DNA of 64,000 nt from Phyllobacterium trifolii (lineage in GTDB: Bacteria; Pseudomonadota; Alphaproteobacteria; Rhizobiales; Rhizobiaceae): positions 124,001 through 188,000 of the forward strand of contig NZ_JACHXN010000010.1 of the NCBI RefSeq assembly GCF_014192095.1. The letters are read 5' to 3'. The stretch's first letter is position 1, and each line of letters begins with the position of its first letter. The position numbers were made by a program, and so were the translations under genes. The notes below the pieces were generated by a model that was given only the letters and a program-made list of their open reading frames with translations, was not told the DNA's origin and did not search any database. Positions 42,199 through 49,981 of this stretch are shown here, piece after piece.

Positions 42199-42213
42199 TA
42201 GACCAGTCGTCTA
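42199..42213. promoter_or_regulatory. TetR operator palindrome TAGAC-N5-GTCTA
   Basis: The perfect five-base arms are spaced by CAGTC, 12 bases upstream of the tetR ATG. The outer TAGAC/GTCTA is the same as in NemR-type boxes (TAGACC-N4-GGTCTA) that I recall from E. coli. Confidence 0.65.
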
Positions 42214-42343
42214 GTAAATGCAAGCTGACTCTACCAGTATGGAAAAGCGGCGTTGCACTGGCTGGCGAACTACCTGGCGACGGCTTCCGAAAGACCACTC
42301 CAAACAAAATTCCACAAACTTATCCAACACCTCCAAACCTCGG

Positions 42344-42660
42344 TTATTCTTCTCCCCGTCCTTTCCACGGGAACTGCTTCCGGAGCCGTTCGAAGTGGGG
42401 AGAGGATCGGCGCCTCCGATGGCGGGTAACGGACCCGCTGTCCGGGGAAGTTCTGTCCAAGGGTTCCCCTGCCGGTACTACGACTGGCGTGTGCTGGACG
42501 AGCACTTCGAAAGGGGCTTTCGGCAGCGGGCGAAGCAATTCACCCAACGTCAAAGCCTCCCAAGCGGAACGGACGGGATCAAAAGACGCCGGACGGGCGG
42601 TCTTCGGATCGCATTTTATTCTACAAAGACGCGCTTCGACGACCGCCCGTCTTCCCAGCA
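42344..42660. repeat. Structured, palindrome-rich intergenic element
   Basis: The 540-base gap between tetR and the mlrC-like gene has no believable gene but many stems. TTCGAAGTG (42389-42397) pairs with CACTTCGAA (42503-42511). Inside are GCGGGT/ACCCGC (42422-42438) and GGGGAA/TTCCCC (42444-42469). Competing stems are GTGCT/AGCAC (42491-42505) and CGAAAG/CTTTCG (42508-42522). A separate 11-base pair of arms is 42592-42602 with 42641-42651, extendable by TCG/CGA across one mismatch. It may be a mobile palindromic repeat or a structured RNA; no known riboswitch was recognised. Confidence 0.5.
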
Positions 42661-42726
42661 TGCAAGCAGTGGCCAGACGCGAAAGCGGGCGTGGCAAGGG
42701 AAATCCACACCCGGTTCTTTGACAAT

Positions 42727-44196
42727 TCAGAACGGCATCTCCACCCGAGGCCAGATTTCACGAGAAAGTTTGCGATAGTCGGTCTTTCTGGGATTGGAGG
42801 GATAGGGCGCGCCCGCATCGATATAAATAATTTCCGCAGCCACAGGCTCGAAACCCGCGTGAAAATGATTCGTCGACTTGACGAGCAGAATGTCCTTCGA
42901 CCCGGGGTCGATACCGAGATTGGAGAAAATGTCCGGCTCGAAGGTTTGCGTCCGGTTGGTGTTGAGGATGATCTCGATATCCGTGCCCTCGAGGCGAATG
43001 ACTGCTGCGGGTCCAAGCGTAACCCGGCTCTGGCCGAAACTCTGCCAGCCTTCGTGCACGGCCCTGAGCACTTCGACACGCGCATCGATTGGAGCTCCGC
43101 CATCCGGCCCGGCCTTGCCGCCAAAGCGCAACTGGATGTGCGCTCCCTCGCCTGCTGCCAGACAGAAGGTCACTGCGATCGGATCCCAGATCGTCGCCAC
43201 GGCGACGTTGCCAATACCGCGTTCGATGATCCTTCGCAGAACCAGTGTGCCATCTCCGGCAACCCCGCCCCCTGGATTATCCCAGACGTCTGCAATGACG
43301 ACCGGCTTATCCGGCTTCTGCGCAACGAGCGCAACGGCCTTGTTCAGGCCGGCTTCCGTGTCGAACATGGGCATTGCCGTCGTTCCACGCATCGCGAACA
43401 GCTCCATACCCAATTTCTTCGCGAGCGCCGCACCCTTTGCCGGCTCATTATCGGTGATAACCATAAGCTGAGTGCCGAGCTCGGGGACATCTCCAGCCAT
43501 GAAGCCATGAATGAGCGAGACAGACAGGATGCCATCGCGGCCCTGCAGGGCCTTCAGACGATCGACATAAGAACGCATCGGCTCGCGGCTGGTCGGATAA
43601 ACGCCGATCATACGGCAATCGAAGGTAGAAATGACCGGCTTGATCTCGCCGCGCAGCGCGCGCATGGCAAGGTCGACTACATGCTCGCCGCGTTCGTAGA
43701 AGTCCGTGTGCGGAAACTCGAGGAAGGCAGCAAGTATATTTGCATTGGCGACGCGCTTCGTCGTGAGGTGGCTGTGCGGATCGAGTTCAGATGCGATAAG
43801 CACATCCGGCCCGACGACATTGCGAATTTGCTCGAGAAGATCGCCCTCGCAGTCATCATAGCCCTGCGCAACCATGGCACCATGCAAGCCAAGGATGACC
43901 CCATCGACGGGCAGCGCAGCCTTGAGCTGGTCAAGGATTTCATCACGCAGACCCTCATAGGCTTGCCGCTGCAACAATCCTCCGGGCTCGGCCCAGGTCG
44001 CGGTTCCTTCGATCAGGGTGAACCCTTCCTTGCGCGCCTTGCGCCGTAAAACCACCATTGGCGCCGAGCACAAGGTGGGCGTCTCCGGATGTTCACCCGG
44101 ACCCGCATAGAACGCCATTTCAAAGCTGGCACGGTCTGTTGGCACAGGGGAAAAAGTGTTGGTTTCCGTCGCGAGCGACGCGGTAAAAATGCGCAT
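42727..44196 (-). CDS. M81-family (MlrC-like) metallopeptidase
   Basis: A 489-residue protein with the MlrC start M-R-I-F-T-A-S-L-A-T-E-T-N-T-F-S-P and the conserved L-H-G-A-M near 140, D-D-C-E-G-D and E-L-D-P-H-S-H segments that supply metal ligands. MlrC cleaves linearised microcystin in sphingomonads, but most family members are uncharacterised hydrolases of small amides or peptides. It follows a RidA-family gene by 10 bases and is divergent from an SDR/D-threonine-aldolase-like pair, so a small amino-acid derivative is a more likely substrate than a cyanotoxin. Confidence 0.85.
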   Translation of the reverse strand: MRIFTASLATETNTFSPVPTDRASFEMAFYAGPGEHPETPTLCSAPMVVLRRKARKEGFTLIEGTATWAEPGGLLQRQAYEGLRDEILDQLKAALPVDGVILGLHGAMVAQGYDDCEGDLLEQIRNVVGPDVLIASELDPHSHLTTKRVANANILAAFLEFPHTDFYERGEHVVDLAMRALRGEIKPVISTFDCRMIGVYPTSREPMRSYVDRLKALQGRDGILSVSLIHGFMAGDVPELGTQLMVITDNEPAKGAALAKKLGMELFAMRGTTAMPMFDTEAGLNKAVALVAQKPDKPVVIADVWDNPGGGVAGDGTLVLRRIIERGIGNVAVATIWDPIAVTFCLAAGEGAHIQLRFGGKAGPDGGAPIDARVEVLRAVHEGWQSFGQSRVTLGPAAVIRLEGTDIEIILNTNRTQTFEPDIFSNLGIDPGSKDILLVKSTNHFHAGFEPVAAEIIYIDAGAPYPSNPRKTDYRKLSREIWPRVEMPF

Positions 44197-44206
44197 GAAT
44201 GTGATC

Positions 44207-44572
44207 TCAGAGAGGCTTATAGGCGATGGCTTCTATTTCAATCTTGATATCGATCATCAGCCGGGATTCGATGGTGGTGCGAGCAGGCGGATTCGCGGGA
44301 AAGTATGTGGCGTAGGTCTTGTTGAATGCCCCGAATTCGCGGGCGTCTTCAAGAATGACGAAGGTCTTGATCACATCGGAAAGGTCTGCGCCCGCTAGTG
44401 CCAAAGCGGATTTGACGTTCTCCATCACCTGTCGCGTCTGGGCTTCGATACCGCCGACGATGACCGTGCCGTCAGCGCCCACCGGAACCTGCCCTGAAAT
44501 ATAGATGAAATCCCCAGCGCGCACTGCGGGCGACAACGGCACATGTGCATGGCCGAAATGTTGTTTGGTCAT
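44207..44572 (-). CDS. RidA/YjgF-family enamine/imine deaminase
   Basis: A 121-residue trimeric-type RidA protein. P-P-A-R-T-T-I-E near residues 97-104 contains the arginine that holds the substrate carboxylate, and I-E-I-E-A-I-A-Y at the C-terminus is the usual final strand. RidA proteins hydrolyse reactive enamine/imine intermediates released by PLP enzymes. This fits the PLP-dependent D-threonine-aldolase-like enzyme encoded in the divergent operon. Confidence 0.9.
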   Translation of the reverse strand: MTKQHFGHAHVPLSPAVRAGDFIYISGQVPVGADGTVIVGGIEAQTRQVMENVKSALALAGADLSDVIKTFVILEDAREFGAFNKTYATYFPANPPARTTIESRLMIDIKIEIEAIAYKPL

Positions 44573-44783
44573 GATCGTGATCCTATCCTGTGTCCAGACT
44601 GCTCATGGTAGCCAGACCCGAAATACGGCGAAGGCTCGGCCATACCATAGTGCCAATCCACGGTACAGCACCCGGCCGCAAACGAAAGGACGCGGGTAGT
44701 TGTCTTGGTTACAATGGCGAAACTCGATATTGCTTTTTTCCATCTGCAGTCATTAATGAGCAAAAAATCAACTGGATGCGCGC

Positions 44784-45569
44784 ATGACTTCTCCAACATC
44801 GCACGGTGAACCTGGCCTCAAAGGCAAACACGTGCTCATCACCGGCGCCGGTGGGGGTATCGGCCAAGCACTTATCGAAGCTTACAATGGCTTGGGCGCT
44901 ATTGTGTCCGGCGCCGATCAGCAACGACGTCTGATTGAAAGCCTTCCTCTCTCAAACCGTCTGGTTTTCGATCTCAATGACAAAGCGGCTGCATCCAAGG
45001 CGATCGGTGATTTCATCGCGGACCGTGGCGTTCCGGATGTACTGATCAACAATGCCGGTTTCACGCGCGGCGAAACGCTCGATCAAGTCGATGGCGATGT
45101 ATGGGAACAGGAAATCGCCACCAATCTGAACGGCGTATTCCACGTCACGGCCCCCATCGTCGCTAACATGAGCAAACGCGGCAGCGGCAATATCGTGTTT
45201 ATCTCCTCGGTCAACGCGCTCGGCCACTACGGTAATCCGGCCTATTCGGCGGCCAAGGCGGGATTGATCTCCTATATGAAAGCGCTCGCTGTGGAGCGTG
45301 GGCGATTTGGCATACGAGCCAATGCAGTCTGTCCAGGTTCCGTACGAACACCAGCGTGGGATCACCGGCTGCAAAGGGAGCCCGAGCTTCTGGCAAAAGT
45401 CCTGCCGCACTACCCGCTTGGGCGCATGGTGACCCCTGATGAAGTGGCGCAAGCAGCAGTATTCCTCAGCTCGAGTGCTGCATCGGGTATCACGGGTGCT
45501 ACGCTTAACGTCGATGCCGGGCTGACGGCCGGAAATCTGCCTTTCATCAACGATGTGCTTGGAGATTGA
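44784..45569 (+). CDS. Short-chain dehydrogenase/reductase (SDR)
   Basis: A 261-residue classical SDR. Cofactor motif T-G-A-G-G-G-I-G at 21-28 region, N-N-A-G near 90, catalytic S (I-S-S-V-N) near 138 and Y-S-A-A-K near 151. An acidic residue after strand 2 (G-A-D) suggests NAD. It is followed at once by the D-threonine-aldolase-like gene, with the ATG one base after its stop codon. It may oxidise a beta-hydroxy amino acid derivative or a related alcohol (inference). Confidence 0.88.
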   Translation: MTSPTSHGEPGLKGKHVLITGAGGGIGQALIEAYNGLGAIVSGADQQRRLIESLPLSNRLVFDLNDKAAASKAIGDFIADRGVPDVLINNAGFTRGETLDQVDGDVWEQEIATNLNGVFHVTAPIVANMSKRGSGNIVFISSVNALGHYGNPAYSAAKAGLISYMKALAVERGRFGIRANAVCPGSVRTPAWDHRLQREPELLAKVLPHYPLGRMVTPDEVAQAAVFLSSSAASGITGATLNVDAGLTAGNLPFINDVLGD

Positions 45570-45570
45570 A

Positions 45571-46629
45571 ATGAAACTGTCCGAAATCGACACACCGGCT
45601 GTCCTCATTGATATCGATCGCGCCGAGACCAACATGCAGCGCTTCCAAGCCTATGCCGACAAACACGGACTGGCGGTGCGTCCGCACATCAAGACGCATA
45701 AATTGCCGCGTTTTGCCAAGCGCCAGGTTGAGTTGGGCGCAGTCGGGATAACCTGCCAGAAACTTGGTGAGGCAGAAGTCATGGCCGATGCAGGACTGAC
45801 GGATATCTTTCTGCCCTATAACATTATCGGCGAAGCGAAACTCGGCAGGCTGATGGCGCTGAATAAACGCGTCACGCTGGCTGTCACCGCCGACAGTGAA
45901 GTTACCGTCCGCGGTCTTTCCGAAACGTTCAACGATGCGGCAAAGCCGCTCACCGTACTCGTAGAATGCGACACCGGCATGGGACGTTGCGGCGTACAAT
46001 CGGCCGACGAAGCTGTTGCGCTGGCAAAACTGATCGATGCGGCCAGGGGCCTTCGTTTCGCAGGCTTCATGACTTATCCGAAGACCGGTGCGATTGCCGA
46101 AAATGAAGCTTTTCTGTCTGCCGCCAAACAAAAGGCCATCGCCGCCGGACTTGACCCGCGCATCATTTCCAATGGCGGTTCTCCGGATATGTGGCGGGCA
46201 CACGAAGTCACGAGCGCAACGGAACATCGGCCTGGCACGTATATCTACATGGACCGCTTTCAGGTCGCGAAAGGGGTCGGCACATGGGATGATTGCGCGC
46301 TTACAGTACTCACGACGGTGGTCAGCCGCCCAACGGAGAATCGTGTAATTGTCGATGCCGGTTCTAAAGCCCTTACCAGCGATACGTTTGGAATGGATGG
46401 GTTCGGGTATATTGTTGGCTATCCGGATGCAGTGATTACCTCGCTCAGCGAGGAACATGGCGCGATCGATTTTTCAGCCTGTGAGGAGAAGCCCCGGATC
46501 GGAGATCGGCTTCGTATCATTCCCAATCACGCCTGTGTCGTCTCGAACCTGTTCGATCAGGTCATGCTGATTTCAGGCAACGAAGTGGTTGAGATTGAGC
46601 CTGTCGCCGCACGGGGCCGCGTCGATTAA
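45571..46629 (+). CDS. D-threonine aldolase-like PLP enzyme (fold type III)
   Basis: A 352-residue enzyme with the alanine-racemase-like barrel. The PLP lysine is in P-H-I-K-T-H-K near 39-43, and the N-terminus D-T-P-A-V-L-I-D is typical. The C-terminal P-N-H-A-C-V-V-S-N has the histidine and cysteine that bind the activating metal in D-threonine aldolase and D-serine dehydratase of this family. The reaction could be retro-aldol cleavage or dehydration of a D-3-hydroxy amino acid. The start at 45571 follows GGAG at the end of the SDR gene. Confidence 0.88.
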   Translation: MKLSEIDTPAVLIDIDRAETNMQRFQAYADKHGLAVRPHIKTHKLPRFAKRQVELGAVGITCQKLGEAEVMADAGLTDIFLPYNIIGEAKLGRLMALNKRVTLAVTADSEVTVRGLSETFNDAAKPLTVLVECDTGMGRCGVQSADEAVALAKLIDAARGLRFAGFMTYPKTGAIAENEAFLSAAKQKAIAAGLDPRIISNGGSPDMWRAHEVTSATEHRPGTYIYMDRFQVAKGVGTWDDCALTVLTTVVSRPTENRVIVDAGSKALTSDTFGMDGFGYIVGYPDAVITSLSEEHGAIDFSACEEKPRIGDRLRIIPNHACVVSNLFDQVMLISGNEVVEIEPVAARGRVD

Positions 46630-46656
46630 GGGCGCGGGCCGCAAGGACGGGTTTCT

Positions 46657-47012
46657 TCAGGCCGTCAACCCATTGCCGGGCACGGCAGGCAGCGCAGCGT
46701 CTTCCGCATAAGCATCCAGAAACTCTTGCTCTGAAGCCGCATTCCTGAACCATGGTCCCATCCCATAAGTATAGCCGCAGCTAGCAATTGTCCCAATTGA
46801 TCGGCCAGGTCCCGGGCGAGAAACTCGGCTGTGCGTTCGGAATACGTCTTGGTCAAGTCGGCCTGCTGACGCTGCAAAGCAAAGCCAAGTCATAACAACA
46901 GCACAATCAGTAGAGCTAGAAGCGGGATACCGATGATGGCAATAACGGGAATGCCAGGTTTGTCTTCATCCGGACCAAGCTTCTCAGATATTTTCGGGCC
47001 CATAACATCCAT
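46657..47012 (-). pseudogene. Possible decayed small membrane protein gene
   Basis: From an ATG at 47010-47012 with AGGAAG upstream, 40 codons encode a polar start (G-P-K-I-S-E-K-L-G-P-D-E-D-K-P-G) and one membrane helix, then a TGA at 46890-46892. Beyond the stop the same frame continues sensibly (L-G-F-A-L-Q-R-Q-Q-A-D-L-T-K-T-Y). A second frame then takes over near 46780, ending at 46657. This suggests an interrupted gene of about 115 codons, but a genuine 40-residue membrane peptide cannot be excluded. Confidence 0.35.
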
Positions 47013-47336
47013 GGAACGCTTCCTAAAAATTCATAAAGTATCGACGTCGAAATCAACGATAAGAGCGGGCAACCGGTAGTAATTACAAGTACAAAAATCA
47101 AGGCAACGCGAGGCAGCCAGAGCCTCAGTTGACCATATCCATCATCACAGTCGCAATGTTCAAAAATGGATGCGATTTGAGATGGTGAGGCTAATATTCC
47201 GGCCAGCACATTGACCTCACAATAGAGCCATCCGAAGCGGCAAAACCGCCATTCCCATTCTCGACAACCACCCCTTTTGCAAGGCTGAATTGCAACGTCT
47301 CTGCCAACGGTGCGACTGGCAAGGTAGAGAAGCCAC
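47013..47336. other. Intergenic region downstream of repC
   Basis: About 320 bases between repC and the small membrane gene. A hydrophobic minus-strand reading exists near 47050-47140 but has no ribosome site or start. I see no partition-site repeat, terminator or RNA gene that I can support. Confidence 0.4.
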
Positions 47337-48650
47337 TCACGCCCGCTTTTCTCCATCCAACGCCTTGATCACCGGAAGCACTGAATACTGGCCGATTTCG
47401 GCGCGATCGGTCAGTGCCCTGAGATAGCCTCCGGGTGAACGGATATCACCGATACGTTCAAGAATGGCAGCAATCGTGATCGACGCGTTGATATCACCCA
47501 TGGTATCGCGCGCCCTTTGCCAGGCATCGGGTGATACACCGAGCATCGAGCGAACCAGTCCCGCCGTATTCACAAGCTCGCGCCAGTCCTCGATGCCGTC
47601 ACGGGAATAATCGATGATCTGCGGGCAAGCACTCAACACCGCCTCCAGTGACATTGGCACCGATCTCGTTTCAAGGTTCGGCCTGTCACCGGTCAAACCG
47701 CCGTCACCACGGTTTCTATTTCGCCGTGCCGCTTCCAAGCGATTTCTCATTTTGCTCAGCGCAACTATCCGCCCGGGCGCGTTGTTTTGGGATTGTAGCT
47801 CGTCGGATTGCTTCTGGCCTGTTTCGTGGGCCCTTTCAAATTGGTGGTCTATATTTGAATTCTGAATATGGTGCTCAAAAGAAGAGTCACTGGCGCTCAT
47901 TTCTTTGTCTGAAAGCGATGCCAGGTAAGTTTTCTCAACTCTCTCTCTCAAGCTTGCAAGGGCATCGCATCGCACCCGAAGCGTCTCCAGTGGCAGATGC
48001 CTGCTTACTCGTCCCGAAAGCGCTGCCAGCTCATCAGCGTATGTTTCCCAGTCACCCGTACGTTCCTCGCTGAGCCCGGCATCGATGGTCTTGGATACAT
48101 CTCGAAGATGGATGGTGATTTCGCTGCGTACACGATGAACGGCTCGCGCCAGATCCCTTGCCTGAGCCGCATGGGCCCCGATTTCGCCCGCTCGTAGCGC
48201 CAATGGTGAGAGGTCAAAGCCAAAAGCATGTTCGATCTCGCCGGTTTCGCCGCGCCGCGCATAGCGTTTGCCATTGGGACTGTCACGACGAATGATCAGG
48301 CCGGTCTCGACGAGTGCTGAAAGGTGCCTGCGAATTGTCGCGGAGGACATGCCGCGGGTACGCATGGAAAGCTCCGCATTGGACGGAAAGACAATCAGTG
48401 GTGCACTGCCGTCCAGCAGTGTCTCGGGATAGAAGCTCAGCAATGCTTCCAGAACGGCAATTGTGCGGTCCGAAAGGAAAAACGCTGTACGAGCCTCGGT
48501 CAATGACCGCAACAGCGCCCACTTCTCCGGGTGGTTTCTGTCCGTACCCGCCAGTTTTTCGCGAGCCCGTGCTGTCTTTTCTTGCACAGCAAACATGGCG
48601 TGCGACAACGAACGACCGCCAAATGGCGTCGTTGCAAAACGATCAGTCAT
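47337..48650 (-). CDS. repC: Replication initiator RepC
   Basis: A 437-residue initiator; the start at 48650 (M-T-D-R-F-A-T-T-P-F-G-G) follows TAAGG, and an ATG eight codons upstream lies in the regulatory hairpin. The N-terminal half has the RepC winged-helix pattern: L-L-R-S-L-T-E-A-R, L-S-D-R-T-I-A-V-L-E-A-L-L-S-F and M-S-S-A-T-I-R-R-H-L. The middle (about 250-300) is polar and less conserved and is encoded by AT-rich DNA. RepC starts replication of repABC replicons at an origin inside its own gene. Its level is held down by the antisense RNA upstream. Confidence 0.95.
   Translation of the reverse strand: MTDRFATTPFGGRSLSHAMFAVQEKTARAREKLAGTDRNHPEKWALLRSLTEARTAFFLSDRTIAVLEALLSFYPETLLDGSAPLIVFPSNAELSMRTRGMSSATIRRHLSALVETGLIIRRDSPNGKRYARRGETGEIEHAFGFDLSPLALRAGEIGAHAAQARDLARAVHRVRSEITIHLRDVSKTIDAGLSEERTGDWETYADELAALSGRVSRHLPLETLRVRCDALASLRERVEKTYLASLSDKEMSASDSSFEHHIQNSNIDHQFERAHETGQKQSDELQSQNNAPGRIVALSKMRNRLEAARRNRNRGDGGLTGDRPNLETRSVPMSLEAVLSACPQIIDYSRDGIEDWRELVNTAGLVRSMLGVSPDAWQRARDTMGDINASITIAAILERIGDIRSPGGYLRALTDRAEIGQYSVLPVIKALDGEKRA
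47836..47890. other. AT-rich segment within repC, probable replication origin
   Basis: A short AT-rich stretch with a near-palindrome around 47851-47869 (ATATTTGAATTCTGAATAT) stands out in otherwise GC-rich repC. In studied repABC plasmids the origin lies in such a region of repC. Assignment is by analogy only. Confidence 0.45.
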
Positions 48651-48658
48651 GGTCCTTA

Positions 48659-48671
48659 CCTCAAGTTGAGG
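48659..48671 (-). promoter_or_regulatory. Palindrome covering the repC leader (possible S-element hairpin)
   Basis: CCTCAA-G-TTGAGG forms in the repC mRNA leader nine bases before the ATG; its right arm touches the GAGGTAAGG ribosome site. In repABC plasmids a short stem masking the repC ribosome site forms when antisense RNA binds upstream. This fits, but I have not folded it. Confidence 0.45.
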
Positions 48672-48739
48672 CAATGAAAAGGCATGCCGAAACGCGTCCG
48701 ACTCTTGACAAGTCTGGGTGGAAGTGATTCTCTAAAATT

Positions 48740-48790
48740 GCTACATTGAAGAGGGCTTCCGGGGCGGTAACGTTCTGGGGGCCTTTTTTC
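48740..48790 (+). ncRNA. Counter-transcribed RNA of the repABC operon (incompatibility RNA)
   Basis: In the repB-repC gap, on the strand opposite to repABC. A TTGACA box lies at 48705-48710 with TAAAAT at 48733-48738 (spacing long, 22 bases). GGCTTCC (48754-48760) pairs with GGGGGCC (48777-48783) through two G-U pairs and runs into six Ts (48784-48789), a standard terminator. Such RNAs of about 50 bases block repC expression and set copy number. The start is approximate. Confidence 0.7.
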
Positions 48791-48900
48791 TTGCCGTTGT
48801 TTTCCTTCTCTCGTCCTTTTAAACTGTCCATAACCGCAATCCGGTTTTGGGCTTAGTGCTTACTCAACCAACCGGCCTTGTAGCGACTGAAGTCGCAGCG

Positions 48901-49974
48901 CTATTTGTCACGTGACCGGCTATTGTAGCGGGCAAGCAAAGTCTCGAGCTCTCCCGTTACGAATACCGCAAAATCTTGCGGAATATGATCGGCAAAGGTC
49001 AGAACTTGTCTTCCCCTGTCTGAATTCAACTGCGCGATTGCGCTGGGGCTTGAGGATTTAGTGCCAACGACCGACGGCGTATTGCGCGGCGCCGGTGCGA
49101 CAGGCTCGACGTTTTTCAGGAGCCGCTCGAAGACGCGGTTGAAGCGTGCGTTGCTGTCAGCGGCACTGAACGGCTCCAGCGCGATTTCATTCAGCGCAGC
49201 AGCCTGCGCGTCACCGGATTTGAGCAACTCAGCAAACCGGACCCACCGTGGCCGGCCGATCTTTGGCGCGGGTCCGATAGCGCGAACCACCAGTGCTGGT
49301 ACAGCTGCCGCGACCTGAAGAAACCGCGTCATCTCTGCCTTATCCAGGGATAGTGCATCCTGCACAAGACCGCGCTCGAAGCCCCGCTCGACAAGATTGC
49401 GGGCAAAGAAAGCACGTTCGATGAAGGATAGATCGCGCCGCTCGGTGTTTTCCTTGCCCTGCGCCAGGACAAGCTGCACATCGGTGAGATTGCGGACGAT
49501 AGCCTGCACGGGCTTTCCGACACGTCGAGCAGCGCGCAGGCGGCGATGGCCATAAGCTGTCTGGTAATGGCCCTGCTTTTCCGGATGCGGGCGAACAAGG
49601 ATAGGAACCTGCTGTCCATTCTGCCGGATACTTTCGACCAGCTCCTCGAAACTGTCATCGGATCCGGAATCGTGGCTGAGCCGATCTTCGATAAATGAGC
49701 TCTCGACAAGCGCCGGATCGAGCTCGACGACCCGCTCGCTACCCTCGAAGCTCTCCTTCAGTCGTCGTGCATCCTCGATCTCCTTCGATATTCCGCCCAG
49801 CGACAGGCCCATCGCCTTGATCGCACCAGAAGCGGCACGCGGCTTCAACGGCTCTACCGAAGCGCTCTGCCGCGTTGGGGCGAGCTCGGCTGGCTGCTGC
49901 TCGGGCGCCGAATTAGTCTCTACTGTCTCAAACAGCGCCTTGAGCTGATCCCTACGGTTTTTGTCGGCCATCAT
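48901..49974 (-). CDS. repB: Partition protein RepB (ParB family)
   Basis: A 357-residue ParB-type protein. The N-terminal M-A-D-K-N-R-R-D-Q-L-K region is typical RepB. The ParB nuclease-like core contains Q-Q-V-P-I-L-V-R-P-H and Y-G-H-R-R-L-R-A-A near 145-155. The helix-turn-helix follows near 205-230 (L-V-Q-D-A-L-S-L-D-K-A-E-M-T-R-F). It binds centromere-like parS sites and works with RepA for segregation. The gene starts 7 bases after repA. A short GCGACT/AGTCGC hairpin (48882-48895) lies just past its stop codon. Confidence 0.95.
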   Translation of the reverse strand: MMADKNRRDQLKALFETVETNSAPEQQPAELAPTRQSASVEPLKPRAASGAIKAMGLSLGGISKEIEDARRLKESFEGSERVVELDPALVESSFIEDRLSHDSGSDDSFEELVESIRQNGQQVPILVRPHPEKQGHYQTAYGHRRLRAARRVGKPVQAIVRNLTDVQLVLAQGKENTERRDLSFIERAFFARNLVERGFERGLVQDALSLDKAEMTRFLQVAAAVPALVVRAIGPAPKIGRPRWVRFAELLKSGDAQAAALNEIALEPFSAADSNARFNRVFERLLKNVEPVAPAPRNTPSVVGTKSSSPSAIAQLNSDRGRQVLTFADHIPQDFAVFVTGELETLLARYNSRSRDK

Positions 49975-49981
49975 CGCGCCC

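Noticed and set aside
42218-42778. Open reading frame of 186 codons on the plus strand
   Set aside because: The composition is arginine/serine-rich without any recognisable pattern or ribosome site, it overlaps the end of the mlrC-like gene, and the same DNA is full of palindromes. Treated as non-coding.
46916-47356. Minus-strand open frame overlapping the end of repC, with a lipoprotein-like T-G-C segment
   Set aside because: Its start lies inside repC, there is no ribosome site near the hydrophobic part, and the sequence upstream of it looks random.
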